Shown: positions 44,296 through 52,276 of the stretch, piece after piece
How positions within the stretch are numbered: position 1 is the stretch's first letter
How the letters are laid out: the number at the start of each line of letters is the position of its first letter
Assembly (NCBI RefSeq): GCF_900115545.1
Contig: NZ_FOWV01000008.1
Span: forward strand, 62,001 to 126,000
Length of the DNA: 64,000 nucleotides
Source: Ralstonia sp. NFACC01
GTDB taxonomy: Bacteria > Pseudomonadota > Gammaproteobacteria > Burkholderiales > Burkholderiaceae
Reading direction: 5' to 3'
Notes under the pieces: generated by a model
The model's database searches: none
What the model saw: only the letters and a program-made list of their open reading frames with translations
What the model was told of the DNA's origin: nothing
Made by a program: the position numbers and the translations under genes

Positions 44296-46626
44296 ATGAA
44301 TAGAAATTGCAACGTCCTCATCCCGGCCTTGCTGGCCGCTCTTCTGGCCGGCTGCGGCGGCGACGGAAGCAGCGTCGCCGGTAGCGGCGGCACGGCTACA
44401 CCGGCCACAACCGCAACCACAGGCACCGTCGTCTCGCCCAGCGGCAACCAGCCGGGAACCACCTGGACCAGCGTCAAGTGGGGCGGCGGCGGGTATGTCA
44501 CCGGCCTCATCTACCACCCGAGCAACGCGGGCCTGCTGTATGCACGCACTGACGTTGGCGGCGCTTACCGTTGGGACACGGCCAGCTCCACCTGGACGCC
44601 CATCACAGACGGCATCGGTTTTGGCGCAGGCGAGGGCGATTTCCACGGCGTTGAAAGCATCGCGCTCGACCCGAACAACGACCAGCTCGTCTACATGATG
44701 ACGGGCATTACCGTGACGCAGGGTCACAACGGCCGCATCTATATCTCCAGCGACCGCGGCAACACCTGGACGCACTACGATCTGCCGTTCCCGGTGGGCG
44801 GCAACGACAACGGACGCGGCACCGGCGAGCGCCTGCAGGTGGACCCGAACAACCCCACAACGCTGTTCTACGGCTCGCGCACGGCCGGCCTGTGGAAGAG
44901 CACGGATTCCGGCCACACCTGGGCGCAAGTCACAGGCCTGTCTTCCACCACTATCAACGGCGGCAGCTCCCCTATTGGCGTGGAGCAGGTGATTTTTGAT
45001 ACGTCGGGCAAGGGCGGCGGCCAGCCGACGTGGATCATGTGGGCCACCGTTGCGCCCGACTACGCCAACGCGGCGGGCCTGACGTCCACCCTGTACAGAT
45101 CCACCAACGGCGGGTTTTCGTGGAGCCCGGTGTCCGTTCCGCAGGCGGTGTCGGGCTACTACATCCCGCACGTGGTACGCACGTCTGACGGCAACTTCTA
45201 CGTGGTGTTCAACGCAGGCGTTGGCCAGGGCATCAACGGCCCGAGCTACCTCTACAAGTTCGGGGGCAGTAACGACAGCAACTGGACGCAGCTCAAAAGC
45301 TCCACCAGCAACGGCTTTGGCGGCTTGTCCGTCTCTGGTCTTGGCGCGTCTGCCCGCATCGCCCTTGGCATGACGGGCTGGAGCGACACCAGCAAGACCA
45401 TCCAGCTATCTGACGACGGCGGCAGCACCTGGCGAGAAATCGAAGCCGGCATGCCGCACACCGGCCTTGCCTCAGGTGGCTGCGCTGGCTGGGTCGAGAG
45501 CGTCGTGATTGACCCAGCCAACCGCGATCACATCATGCACGTGCACGGTGGCGGCGTTTGCGAAACCATGAACGCCTCGTCGCCAGCGCCCACCTGGAGC
45601 GCCAAGGTCGACAACCTTGAAGAGACCGCCACCCTCGCGCTCGTGACGGCGCCGCCCGGTGCTTCGTACAACTTCATCAACAGCGCAGGCGACATCGGCA
45701 CGTGGGTCAATACAGACCTCACGACGCGGCCGACCAAAGGCCCGTTGAACACGTGGAGCAGCGGCAACTCCGCCGACATGTCGTGGGCAGACCCGACGTA
45801 CATTGCCGCCGCAGGTGTGGACAACGCCAACGGCCATGTCACCAAGGGCTTCTGGTCTGGCGATAGCGGCAATAGCTGGTCGACGTTTGCATCGCTGCCC
45901 AATGGCGCCGCCGCAAGCCAGAGCAACGTAGGCAACCTGGTCGTGCCGTCACGCAACAACGTGACCTGGGCACCGCCCGACTCGGTGCCGTCGTACACCA
46001 CCAACAATGGCGCGAGCTGGACGGCCACCAACCTGCCGGCGTTCAGCGCCACCTGGAACGGCTACGCCCGTGGCTACCGCCTGGCCGCAGACCGCAAGAA
46101 CCCCAACAAGGTCTACGCCTACGACTCCGGCGGCGCACCGTGGAGCTGGCAGCGCGGCAAGGTCTACGTCTCGAACGATGGCGGCCACACCTTCACGCTC
46201 AGCCAGGGCTCCGTCAACGCAAACATGGCCTGGAACTCGTGGTGGGATACATCGATGGCAGTCAACCCCAACGCCGAGGGCGACATCTGGCTGGCTGACG
46301 GCACAGCCGTGTACCACTCGGTGGATTCCGGCGCCACGTGGACAAAGCTCAACGCCTTTGCATCCGCCAACGGCACGATGGGCGCCACCGTGCTCACCTT
46401 GGGCAAGGCACAAGCGGGCGCGCCGTACTCCGCTGCCATCTACGTAGAAGGCACGCTCAACGGCGTCTGGGGCATCTACCGCTCTGACGACGGCGGCGCA
46501 ACGTGGTCGCGCTTTAACGACGACGCACACCAGTTTGGCGGCTCCGGCGTGATGGCGGGCGACTGGAACACGTACGGCCGCATCTACGTCAATGGCGCCG
46601 CGCGTGGGCTGATCTATAGCAATTGA
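44296..46626 (+). CDS. GH74-like secreted glycoside hydrolase (xyloglucanase type)
   Basis: A 776-residue lipoprotein: signal peptide ending in LLAGC (Cys near residue 19), a Gly/Thr-rich linker, then a double seven-bladed propeller. The GH74 opening is clear: WTSVKWGGGGYVTGLIYHPS, LLYARTDVGGAYRWD (which should contain one catalytic Asp) and FHGVESIALDPNN. BNR/Asp-box repeats (SSDRGNTWTHY, SDDGGSTWREI, SNDGGHTFTL) recur through the chain. GH74 enzymes cut xyloglucan and related beta-glucans, so plant cell-wall material is a likely substrate. A terminator follows. Confidence 0.85.
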   Translation: MNRNCNVLIPALLAALLAGCGGDGSSVAGSGGTATPATTATTGTVVSPSGNQPGTTWTSVKWGGGGYVTGLIYHPSNAGLLYARTDVGGAYRWDTASSTWTPITDGIGFGAGEGDFHGVESIALDPNNDQLVYMMTGITVTQGHNGRIYISSDRGNTWTHYDLPFPVGGNDNGRGTGERLQVDPNNPTTLFYGSRTAGLWKSTDSGHTWAQVTGLSSTTINGGSSPIGVEQVIFDTSGKGGGQPTWIMWATVAPDYANAAGLTSTLYRSTNGGFSWSPVSVPQAVSGYYIPHVVRTSDGNFYVVFNAGVGQGINGPSYLYKFGGSNDSNWTQLKSSTSNGFGGLSVSGLGASARIALGMTGWSDTSKTIQLSDDGGSTWREIEAGMPHTGLASGGCAGWVESVVIDPANRDHIMHVHGGGVCETMNASSPAPTWSAKVDNLEETATLALVTAPPGASYNFINSAGDIGTWVNTDLTTRPTKGPLNTWSSGNSADMSWADPTYIAAAGVDNANGHVTKGFWSGDSGNSWSTFASLPNGAAASQSNVGNLVVPSRNNVTWAPPDSVPSYTTNNGASWTATNLPAFSATWNGYARGYRLAADRKNPNKVYAYDSGGAPWSWQRGKVYVSNDGGHTFTLSQGSVNANMAWNSWWDTSMAVNPNAEGDIWLADGTAVYHSVDSGATWTKLNAFASANGTMGATVLTLGKAQAGAPYSAAIYVEGTLNGVWGIYRSDDGGATWSRFNDDAHQFGGSGVMAGDWNTYGRIYVNGAARGLIYSN

Positions 46627-46675
46627 TGTGGGGAGGACTGGTCGATCAACGATCCGTCGATCAGTCATTACGTCA

Positions 46676-46709
46676 CCCGAAAGCTGGTTGTCGGCTTTCG
46701 GGTTTTTTT
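46676..46709 (+). terminator. Rho-independent terminator after the GH74-like gene
   Basis: CCCGAAAGC (46676-46684) pairs with GCTTTCGGG (46694-46702), followed by seven T residues. Confidence 0.92.
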
Positions 46710-46744
46710 ATAAGCGATCGAGAATGGGCGGCTTGAAGAATCGC

Positions 46745-46768
46745 TTCGGGATCGTGCCCATACCTTCG
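46745..46768 (+). promoter_or_regulatory. hrpII-like box (TTCG-N16-TTCG)
   Basis: TTCG at 46745-46748, exactly 16 bases, and TTCG at 46765-46768. This matches the hrpII box that precedes HrpB-controlled type III genes in Ralstonia. It lies 71 bases before the effector-like ATG. One such match is expected by chance per strand in a window this size, so position is what makes it notable. Confidence 0.6.
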
Positions 46769-46839
46769 CTACGGTTGCCATGCCTGCCCCAGCGCGCGAC
46801 AACAATGGAGTTCATCGCTAACCAAACACTCCGATCACT

Positions 46840-47526
46840 ATGGGCGGCTGCATCTCTAAAACGGGCGGGGCGCGCGGTCCCGTCACGTACGGTTCCGATG
46901 GATATGAATCGGACGTCGAAACACGAAACAACCGCGCCACGTCGTCACAGGGCTCGCGTCCTGATGCAGCGCTGAGCGGCCTGGTCCCGTTGGCAAGACG
47001 TGTGTACGAAGACAGCACGCTTTACCATGGCACCAAGCGCGAGCACGTGCCATCGATCCGCAAAAACGGCTTCCAGAAGGAACGCAAAAGCGACGGAGCG
47101 ACGGAAGGCGGCGGTGGCAACTTCATGATGCGATTCAGTAGTGGCGGCGTCACCGCTTCCAGCGAACACCACTACCTATCAAGCAGCCGTCAGATGGCGA
47201 AAGACTTCGCCATGTATGCCGACCCGGATCGGCCCGCGCTCGTGCGCACTATTGGCGTTGCAAACAACGTCCATCTGGAGAGCGACCCCTACTCCGAGGG
47301 GCCGGCGCTGCGCACCAGGGACTCGATTCCCCCGGCGTACGTGCTGGGTTCGAAGCGAAGCCCAGCAGGCGCCAACGCAAAAGTCTTTCGCGACGAAATG
47401 CAGAAGGCCGGTCACGATGTATCAACAAAGCAGGCCGGGCAACTGCTGAGGGAGGTGCAGTCCGATTCCGAGGACGATGCCTACCCATCCCACGACGAAT
47501 TCATCATGCGCCATTTGCGCGGCTGA
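46840..47526 (+). CDS. Candidate type III effector: myristoylated ADP-ribosyltransferase-like protein
   Basis: A 228-residue protein. It starts MGGCISK, a eukaryote-type N-myristoylation signal (Gly2) with a possible palmitoylated Cys4, sensible only if the protein works in a eukaryotic cell. The first 55 residues are Ser/Gly-rich and disordered-looking, as in secreted effectors. From about residue 60, LYHGTKREHVPSIRKNGF and YLSSSRQMAKDFAMYA resemble the His and Tyr motifs of PARP-like ADP-ribosyltransferases. Xanthomonas XopAI is the closest known type I recall. An hrpII-like box precedes it. No close ribosome site is obvious. Secretion and activity are inferred. Confidence 0.7.
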   Translation: MGGCISKTGGARGPVTYGSDGYESDVETRNNRATSSQGSRPDAALSGLVPLARRVYEDSTLYHGTKREHVPSIRKNGFQKERKSDGATEGGGGNFMMRFSSGGVTASSEHHYLSSSRQMAKDFAMYADPDRPALVRTIGVANNVHLESDPYSEGPALRTRDSIPPAYVLGSKRSPAGANAKVFRDEMQKAGHDVSTKQAGQLLREVQSDSEDDAYPSHDEFIMRHLRG

Positions 47527-47596
47527 AGAAGGCGTTGATTGAGTCGGTCGCCCTGGGTGCCGGATGCGTTGGGCCCTGGGTCTGGCGCAGTTGTTG

Positions 47597-48520
47597 TCAG
47601 AGCTGCGCCAACAACGTTTCAGCGATCGCTCTGCCGTGCAACGCCGAACGCCAGCGCTTCGGAATCGCGTCTTCCCCGTACACCAGCCCAGCCAACCCGC
47701 CGGCAATACATGCCGTGGTGTCCGTATCGTTGCCCAGCGCGACCGCACGCTTAACGCAGTCCTCATAGCTGTGCGTTGACAGCACGCAGTGGATTGCCGA
47801 CCAGAAGCTGTCCACCACATAGCCTGACCCTTGCGGTGCATCGAAGCGGCCGTCCAGTGCGATCTTCAGTTCGGTGTCGTCCGTGGTGCCGGCATGGCGT
47901 TCGAGCAGTTCGTCCTCCGCGGCGCGTACCGCATCGGCGGCGGACTGACCTTCCAGAATGCCCATCGCAGTCAGGCAGTAGAGCGCGCAACAGAGTTGAG
48001 AACGGATGTGGCCATGCGTGGGCAGACTCTGCTTGCGCGCAAGGTGGATCGCCTCGTCCCGAGAGGCCGCCACCATGACAACGGGCAGGCAACGCATGAG
48101 TGATCCGTTGCCGTTGTCGCGTTCGCCGCTCGGCCCCGACGTGGACGGGCTGGCGCCAGCCGCTATGGCGTAGAAAGCCTGCCGCGTTTGCAAGCCGATA
48201 TCGAAGACATTCCCGTCGGGTGTGAAGGCCCCTTGCTGGAACCAGTTCAGCAGGTTCGCCGCAAATGCGTCGAGATCCAGTGTTGGATCGCGAACCAAGG
48301 CATCGAGCAGGGCGAGTGCCTGAGCACCGTCGTCGCTCCACGTGCCGGGCAGTACGCCCGCGTGAGCGCGGTTAAAGCCCGCTGGCGGCGTCATATCGAT
48401 CTCTGCGGCGGGCGGGATCGAGGCTGCGTCGTGAAACTCGTACGGGACGCCCAGCGCATCACCGACCAGGAGGCCAAGCAGGCCGCCGCGCAGGCGGGCT
48501 TGGCGGGATGGGGTTGTCAT
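47597..48520 (-). CDS. ADP-ribosylglycohydrolase family protein
   Basis: A 307-residue DraG/ARH-type hydrolase that removes ADP-ribose from proteins or small molecules. Magnesium-site motifs are visible: RGGLLGLLVGDALGVPYEF at the N-terminus, TWSDDGAQALALLDAL near residue 60, and the C-terminal LGNDTDTTACIAGGLAGLVYG. All metal-binding acids seem present. It converges on the ADP-ribosyltransferase-like gene with 70 bases between stops. On its own strand it follows the metallophosphoesterase and small membrane protein genes at short spacing, so it is likely the third gene of that operon. Confidence 0.92.
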   Translation of the reverse strand: MTTPSRQARLRGGLLGLLVGDALGVPYEFHDAASIPPAAEIDMTPPAGFNRAHAGVLPGTWSDDGAQALALLDALVRDPTLDLDAFAANLLNWFQQGAFTPDGNVFDIGLQTRQAFYAIAAGASPSTSGPSGERDNGNGSLMRCLPVVMVAASRDEAIHLARKQSLPTHGHIRSQLCCALYCLTAMGILEGQSAADAVRAAEDELLERHAGTTDDTELKIALDGRFDAPQGSGYVVDSFWSAIHCVLSTHSYEDCVKRAVALGNDTDTTACIAGGLAGLVYGEDAIPKRWRSALHGRAIAETLLAQL

Positions 48521-48544
48521 GTGCTTGTTGTGGTTTGTAACGGC

Positions 48545-48817
48545 CTACTTTTTTGCGGCCCTCTCGTACGGCGCTACGTACGTCTCATACGACGTAAAAA
48601 TGTCTTCGATGAGGGCAAAGTCCGGCACGAAGACATAGCCGATGATGCCAAGGATGCAGCGGACGACAATGCCCGTGTGTTCCCAGATCATGTAGAACGC
48701 GAACGCAAACACGACCCACGCCACCAGCATCCACACGACGCGCCATCGATACGCCGTGTACTGCTCGCGCGTCATCTTGGGCATCGCGGGCAACGGTTTC
48801 AATAGGTCGTTGAGCAT
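48545..48817 (-). CDS. Small two-helix membrane protein of unknown function
   Basis: A 90-residue protein I do not recognise. A polar N-terminus (residues 1-27) is followed by two hydrophobic segments, about 28-46 (VVWMLVAWVVFAFAFYMIW) and 51-67 (VVRCILGIIGYVFVPDF), and a short charged tail ending KK. It should be an inner-membrane protein. It starts 2 bases after the metallophosphoesterase stop and ends 24 before the ADP-ribosylglycohydrolase start, so all three are probably cotranscribed. Confidence 0.65.
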   Translation of the reverse strand: MLNDLLKPLPAMPKMTREQYTAYRWRVVWMLVAWVVFAFAFYMIWEHTGIVVRCILGIIGYVFVPDFALIEDIFTSYETYVAPYERAAKK

Positions 48818-48819
48818 GT

Positions 48820-49566
48820 CTAGCCCCGTGGGTCCACCTTGCCAGTGCGCAACGCAACCGCCCAATCCGGCCGGCCCCGCTGCTCCGCAATTGCCGCCGC
48901 ATCATCCCACGCGTATTCAACCGCACGGAATTCCGCACTCCATTCACCCGCCTGTTCAGTCACGATGGCATAGCGCGCATGCGGGCTGCCGGTTTCAATC
49001 GAGTGGGGGAAAGGATAGGCATCGCTGTAAGCCTGCAGGCCGACACTGCCCGGGTTGACGATCAAGCGGCCATCCACCAACTTCATCGCGCGCGGCATAT
49101 GGGTGTGGCCGCACAGCACGAGCTTGGCTTCGGCATCTTCGGCGCGGGAGAGCACTTCATCGTGCGTGGCTGCGCGGCACTCTTTCTCAGCAAGCGATTC
49201 CAGAAAGTAGGTCTGGTCGTGCTGGGCAGACCCGTGAACGAGCAGCACATCGTCGTCGATATACCGAAGCACCGGCAGGCTGGCAAACCATGCGAGCTGA
49301 TCCGGCCGCAATTGCTCAAACGCATACTGATCTGACGCGCCCATGCGTGATGGATCACCCGCAAGAACCTGCCTTTCGTGATTGCCGCGAATGGTCGGCA
49401 GGTTCAGTGCCATCAACCGATCCACCGTTTCGCGCGGTTGCAGCGGGCCAGACGCAATATCGCCCAGGTTCACGATCAGATCGACGCCCTGGGCCTGAAT
49501 GTCTTCCAGCACTGCGTCCAACGCGGCCAGATTGCCGTGAATATCGGAGAGGGCGGCGATTCTCAT
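48820..49566 (-). CDS. Metallophosphoesterase (YfcE/MJ0936-like)
   Basis: A 248-residue calcineurin-like phosphoesterase. The five metal-binding blocks are present: LSDIHGN (residues 6-12), NLGDIASGP, IRGNHE, LLVHGSAQHD and CGHTHMPRA. Such enzymes hydrolyse phosphodiesters including 2',3'-cyclic nucleotides; the substrate cannot be assigned. The ATG at 49566 starts directly at the conserved first strand. It is the first gene of a three-gene run ending in an ADP-ribosylglycohydrolase. Confidence 0.88.
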   Translation of the reverse strand: MRIAALSDIHGNLAALDAVLEDIQAQGVDLIVNLGDIASGPLQPRETVDRLMALNLPTIRGNHERQVLAGDPSRMGASDQYAFEQLRPDQLAWFASLPVLRYIDDDVLLVHGSAQHDQTYFLESLAEKECRAATHDEVLSRAEDAEAKLVLCGHTHMPRAMKLVDGRLIVNPGSVGLQAYSDAYPFPHSIETGSPHARYAIVTEQAGEWSAEFRAVEYAWDDAAAIAEQRGRPDWAVALRTGKVDPRG

Positions 49567-49926
49567 GGGGCGTGAGAGCCATGACGATATGGGAAATAGG
49601 TGCCGAATCGTACCGGAGAGTCTTTGCGTGAGTAAGTGAAAAAAGGACCGGCACCCGCAGCCACGCAGCGCCGCGCGCCACCACAGCCCCAAGATATGCC
49701 CAATTCTTAATTCAGATTTTCACCAAACATAAATCAGCATCCCGCATTCGATCTTTATCAACCCCCGCCCAAAAAACCTCCAAAGACCCCACCAACGGGG
49801 GCAGCGCAATCCCGATGCATCGCCTATGCTGTTTCCCAATTAAAAACCGGCGCCCTGATTTGAATCGGATTATCAGAGAAAGCGCCTAGTCCTAAATATC
49901 TAAAAGCATTAGGCCGGGGGCAGTAA
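49567..49926. other. Intergenic region, AT-richer, between divergent genes
   Basis: 360 bases with lower GC than its left side, especially 49700-49760 and 49840-49910. It marks the change from a core-like gene group to the defence-like genes on the right. No gene or clear operator was recognised. Confidence 0.45.
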
Positions 49927-50880
49927 ATGGGGCGGAGGAGAAAACAAGCATCCACCAGCGACGTGCTGTTGGCGCTGCCGTGGTGGATGCTGGCGATTGG
50001 CTCGGCAGCCAGTTACCTGATTTTTCACAACATCCTCCCAGCCGCGTTTGCGGCCAACCCCATCTTGAGCAGTCTGGGGATGCTGGCGCGGGGGCTGGCC
50101 TGGATGCCCGCGCTGCTGCTCGCCTTCTTTGCCGTGCTGTCGTACCTGCGGGAGCGCAGCCAACAGGCCGATGCCCGGCTCGGCCCCCCGCGCACTGAAC
50201 CGACTGGGCGCGCCCGCCCGCCGAAGGCGCCGCCCCAGCCCGCCGGCAACGCCACGGGCAGCAACACGCCCAACCCCGCACGCAACACCACCACACCCCC
50301 GCAAGCCCCCACACCGGCAGAACCCGCCACGCCCCAGAGCTGGACGCTGGAGGCCATCCAGTCGCTTGAGTGGAAGCGGTTTGAGCTGCTGTGCGTGCAG
50401 TACTACGAACAGATGGGGTTTGCGGTGAAGACGGTGCCGCACGGCGCAGACGGCGGCATTGACGCCACGCTGTACAAGGCCGGCCAGGACGCGCCCGTGG
50501 CGGTGGTCCAGTGCAAGGCGTGGTCCAAGCCCGTGAAGGTGGAACAGGTGCGGGCGCTGGGCGGCTCCATGCTGGCGCACAAGGTCAAGCGGGGCGTGTT
50601 CTGGTCTTTGTCGGGTTATGTCGGCAACCCGGTGCAGGAGTATTCCGGGCTTGCCGGTATCCAGCTATTGGACGGGCCGGCGGTGCTTGAGCGCATCCGC
50701 GCGCTGGCCGAAGACAAGCAGGCCGCGCTGCTGGCGAAGGTGTTTGATGGGGATTACCGGACGCCTTCGTGCCCGGCTTGCGGGGTGAAGCTGGTGGCGC
50801 GGAATGGGAGGAGTGGGGCGTTTTGGGGGTGTAGCAATTACCGGAGGGGGTGTCGGTATACGTTGCAGATGGGAAAGTAA
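49927..50880 (+). CDS. Membrane-anchored Mrr-like restriction endonuclease with zinc finger
   Basis: A 317-residue three-part protein. Residues 15-75 hold two membrane helices. A Pro/Ala-rich linker follows (about 80-140). Residues 145-265 are an Mrr_cat PD-(D/E)xK nuclease domain with LEWKRFELLCVQYYEQMGF, the acid in GADGGIDATL and the QxK in VVQCKAWSK. The end (about 280-317) is a topoisomerase-type zinc ribbon (CPACG, FWGCSNYRRGCRY). Mrr-type proteins cut foreign or modified DNA. It converges on the cold-shock/RT genes, with 11 bases between stops. Confidence 0.88.
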   Translation: MGRRRKQASTSDVLLALPWWMLAIGSAASYLIFHNILPAAFAANPILSSLGMLARGLAWMPALLLAFFAVLSYLRERSQQADARLGPPRTEPTGRARPPKAPPQPAGNATGSNTPNPARNTTTPPQAPTPAEPATPQSWTLEAIQSLEWKRFELLCVQYYEQMGFAVKTVPHGADGGIDATLYKAGQDAPVAVVQCKAWSKPVKVEQVRALGGSMLAHKVKRGVFWSLSGYVGNPVQEYSGLAGIQLLDGPAVLERIRALAEDKQAALLAKVFDGDYRTPSCPACGVKLVARNGRSGAFWGCSNYRRGCRYTLQMGK

Positions 50881-50891
50881 AGTGCGCGCAT

Positions 50892-51110
50892 CTAGCCGAC
50901 GCGCTCGACTTGTTGAGCGTATGGTCCCTTTGCACTATTAAGCAGCTTGAACTTTACCTTTGCTCCTTCAAAAACATCCGATTCTTCGCGTACGTCTCGA
51001 AAGTAGAAAAAAACGTCTTTCCCTTTCTCTCTGCTAATAAAGCCGAATCCCTTAAACGGATAGTAGGCCTTCACGATGCCGTACTCTGTGTTTTCAGATT
51101 GGCTCGTCAT
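50892..51110 (-). CDS. Cold-shock-domain protein overlapping the RT gene
   Basis: A 72-residue single cold-shock domain. RNP1 is KGFGFI and RNP2 is DVFFYF, the aromatic nucleic-acid-binding faces; the latter differs from the usual DVFVHF. Its ATG lies 17 bases inside the RT gene, preceded by GAGG, so translation is coupled to the RT. Housekeeping Csp genes stand alone, which makes this copy a likely partner of the reverse transcriptase, binding single-stranded RNA or msDNA. Cold-shock proteins are among reported retron accessory proteins as far as I recall. Codon use is less GC-rich than the surroundings, suggesting transfer. Confidence 0.88.
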   Translation of the reverse strand: MTSQSENTEYGIVKAYYPFKGFGFISREKGKDVFFYFRDVREESDVFEGAKVKFKLLNSAKGPYAQQVERVG

Positions 51111-52263
51111 ATAATGCCTCGTCGGATTGATTAATTGGTTTGCAGGTTGCTAATTTTTCCCTAAGGCGACGCGCTAGTCGCGGATCGCTGCGCGCGACAA
51201 TATTAATTCTCTGCATTGTTTTGAAATAATTCAAATTGAAGGCGTATTCCTCCCTGTCAGATTCAGATGATCGGCTGAGAACATTGACGATGTTTATTGT
51301 CTTTGTAAGTTCATTTGCGTCATAAAGCGGAAGAATGTCTGCAAGTGTTTTCCTGAATCTCTCGGCTTCAGCATGGCCAACGTGGTTCAGCATTGCGACT
51401 TTTCCTGAGACACTTGCATGTGCCTTGTGATAGCTCTGGCTCGTTCGGCTAGTCATCGCAGCGACGGCGCACTGATGGACCTCCGTGCGAATCTTTCGAC
51501 GATTATCAGTGCTGACCCTGGGGCTGCCTCTATTAAGCCAGAGGCCTGTAACTTCCATTAATATCTTCGGGTTGCTCCGTGACGAAATTCTCGTCTTTTT
51601 GTTTTTTAGCTTTAAGCCCTTTTCTCGAAGCATTCTCGCTACCATATCGATGAGCTTGGAGATTCTCTGCTCAGATAATGGTTTTGTCGAGGATATCGTT
51701 ATGTCATCAAGGAGTCTCGTGTATATGAGTCCAGCGTTTTCGCAGTACTGGGCTAGATGATACTCGGTGTCATGTAAAACGAGATTGGCCAAGTGAGAGC
51801 TGGTGGCTGCGCCTTGGGGGAGCTTATTCTGAAATGTCGTAAGTTTGGCGAGCAGCTCGGAAACTTCCGGGCTAAACTTGAAGAAATATTGAAATATGTT
51901 CAGAACGCGGTGAAACGATATTGATGGATAAAAATCCTTTACGTCCAACGCAATGACTACATGAGCCGAACGATGCGCACTGGCATTCCGTACGTAATCT
52001 TTCCCCTCAATGCCACCATACAGATAGGGAGGGTAGACAATATTCGAAAATATCTCCCGATTGATGCGCTTCTGGAGCGTCTTAAGGTGAAGGCTGGGAA
52101 TGACGATGGCGCGTACTTTTCCGTCCGCTTTCGGTATTTCGTATGGTGTGTAGTGTTTTTCTATATTTCTTGCCGTATGCATAAGCACAGGCTCGGCCGC
52201 GCGAAGTGCAGCAGATAAGGATGAAACTGTGCCAATCGGCTTTTTTGTATAGTATGGCCGCAT
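51094..52263 (-). CDS. Retron-type reverse transcriptase with LLDD active site
   Basis: A 389-residue reverse transcriptase. Retron marks are clear: NASAH fits the NAxxH region-X motif (about residues 92-96), ALDVKDFYPSIS holds the first catalytic Asp, LPQGAATSSHLANL is RT motif 4, GLIYTRLLDDITIS is the catalytic block, and MEVTGLW carries the retron VTG of region Y. The usual YADD reads LLDD, with both Asp kept. About 100 residues beyond the thumb exceed shorter retron RTs. Group II intron maturase domains are absent. It reads into the cold-shock gene, and a candidate msr-msd lies just upstream. The gene is AT-richer than its neighbours. Confidence 0.9.
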   Translation of the reverse strand: MRPYYTKKPIGTVSSLSAALRAAEPVLMHTARNIEKHYTPYEIPKADGKVRAIVIPSLHLKTLQKRINREIFSNIVYPPYLYGGIEGKDYVRNASAHRSAHVVIALDVKDFYPSISFHRVLNIFQYFFKFSPEVSELLAKLTTFQNKLPQGAATSSHLANLVLHDTEYHLAQYCENAGLIYTRLLDDITISSTKPLSEQRISKLIDMVARMLREKGLKLKNKKTRISSRSNPKILMEVTGLWLNRGSPRVSTDNRRKIRTEVHQCAVAAMTSRTSQSYHKAHASVSGKVAMLNHVGHAEAERFRKTLADILPLYDANELTKTINIVNVLSRSSESDREEYAFNLNYFKTMQRINIVARSDPRLARRLREKLATCKPINQSDEALYDEPI

Positions 52264-52276
52264 AAGCTAAAAAAAA

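Noticed and set aside
51094-52263. Group II intron maturase as the identity of the RT
   Set aside because: No X/maturase or HNH domain, no intron ribozyme structure seen at the ends, and retron-specific NAxxH and VTG motifs are present.
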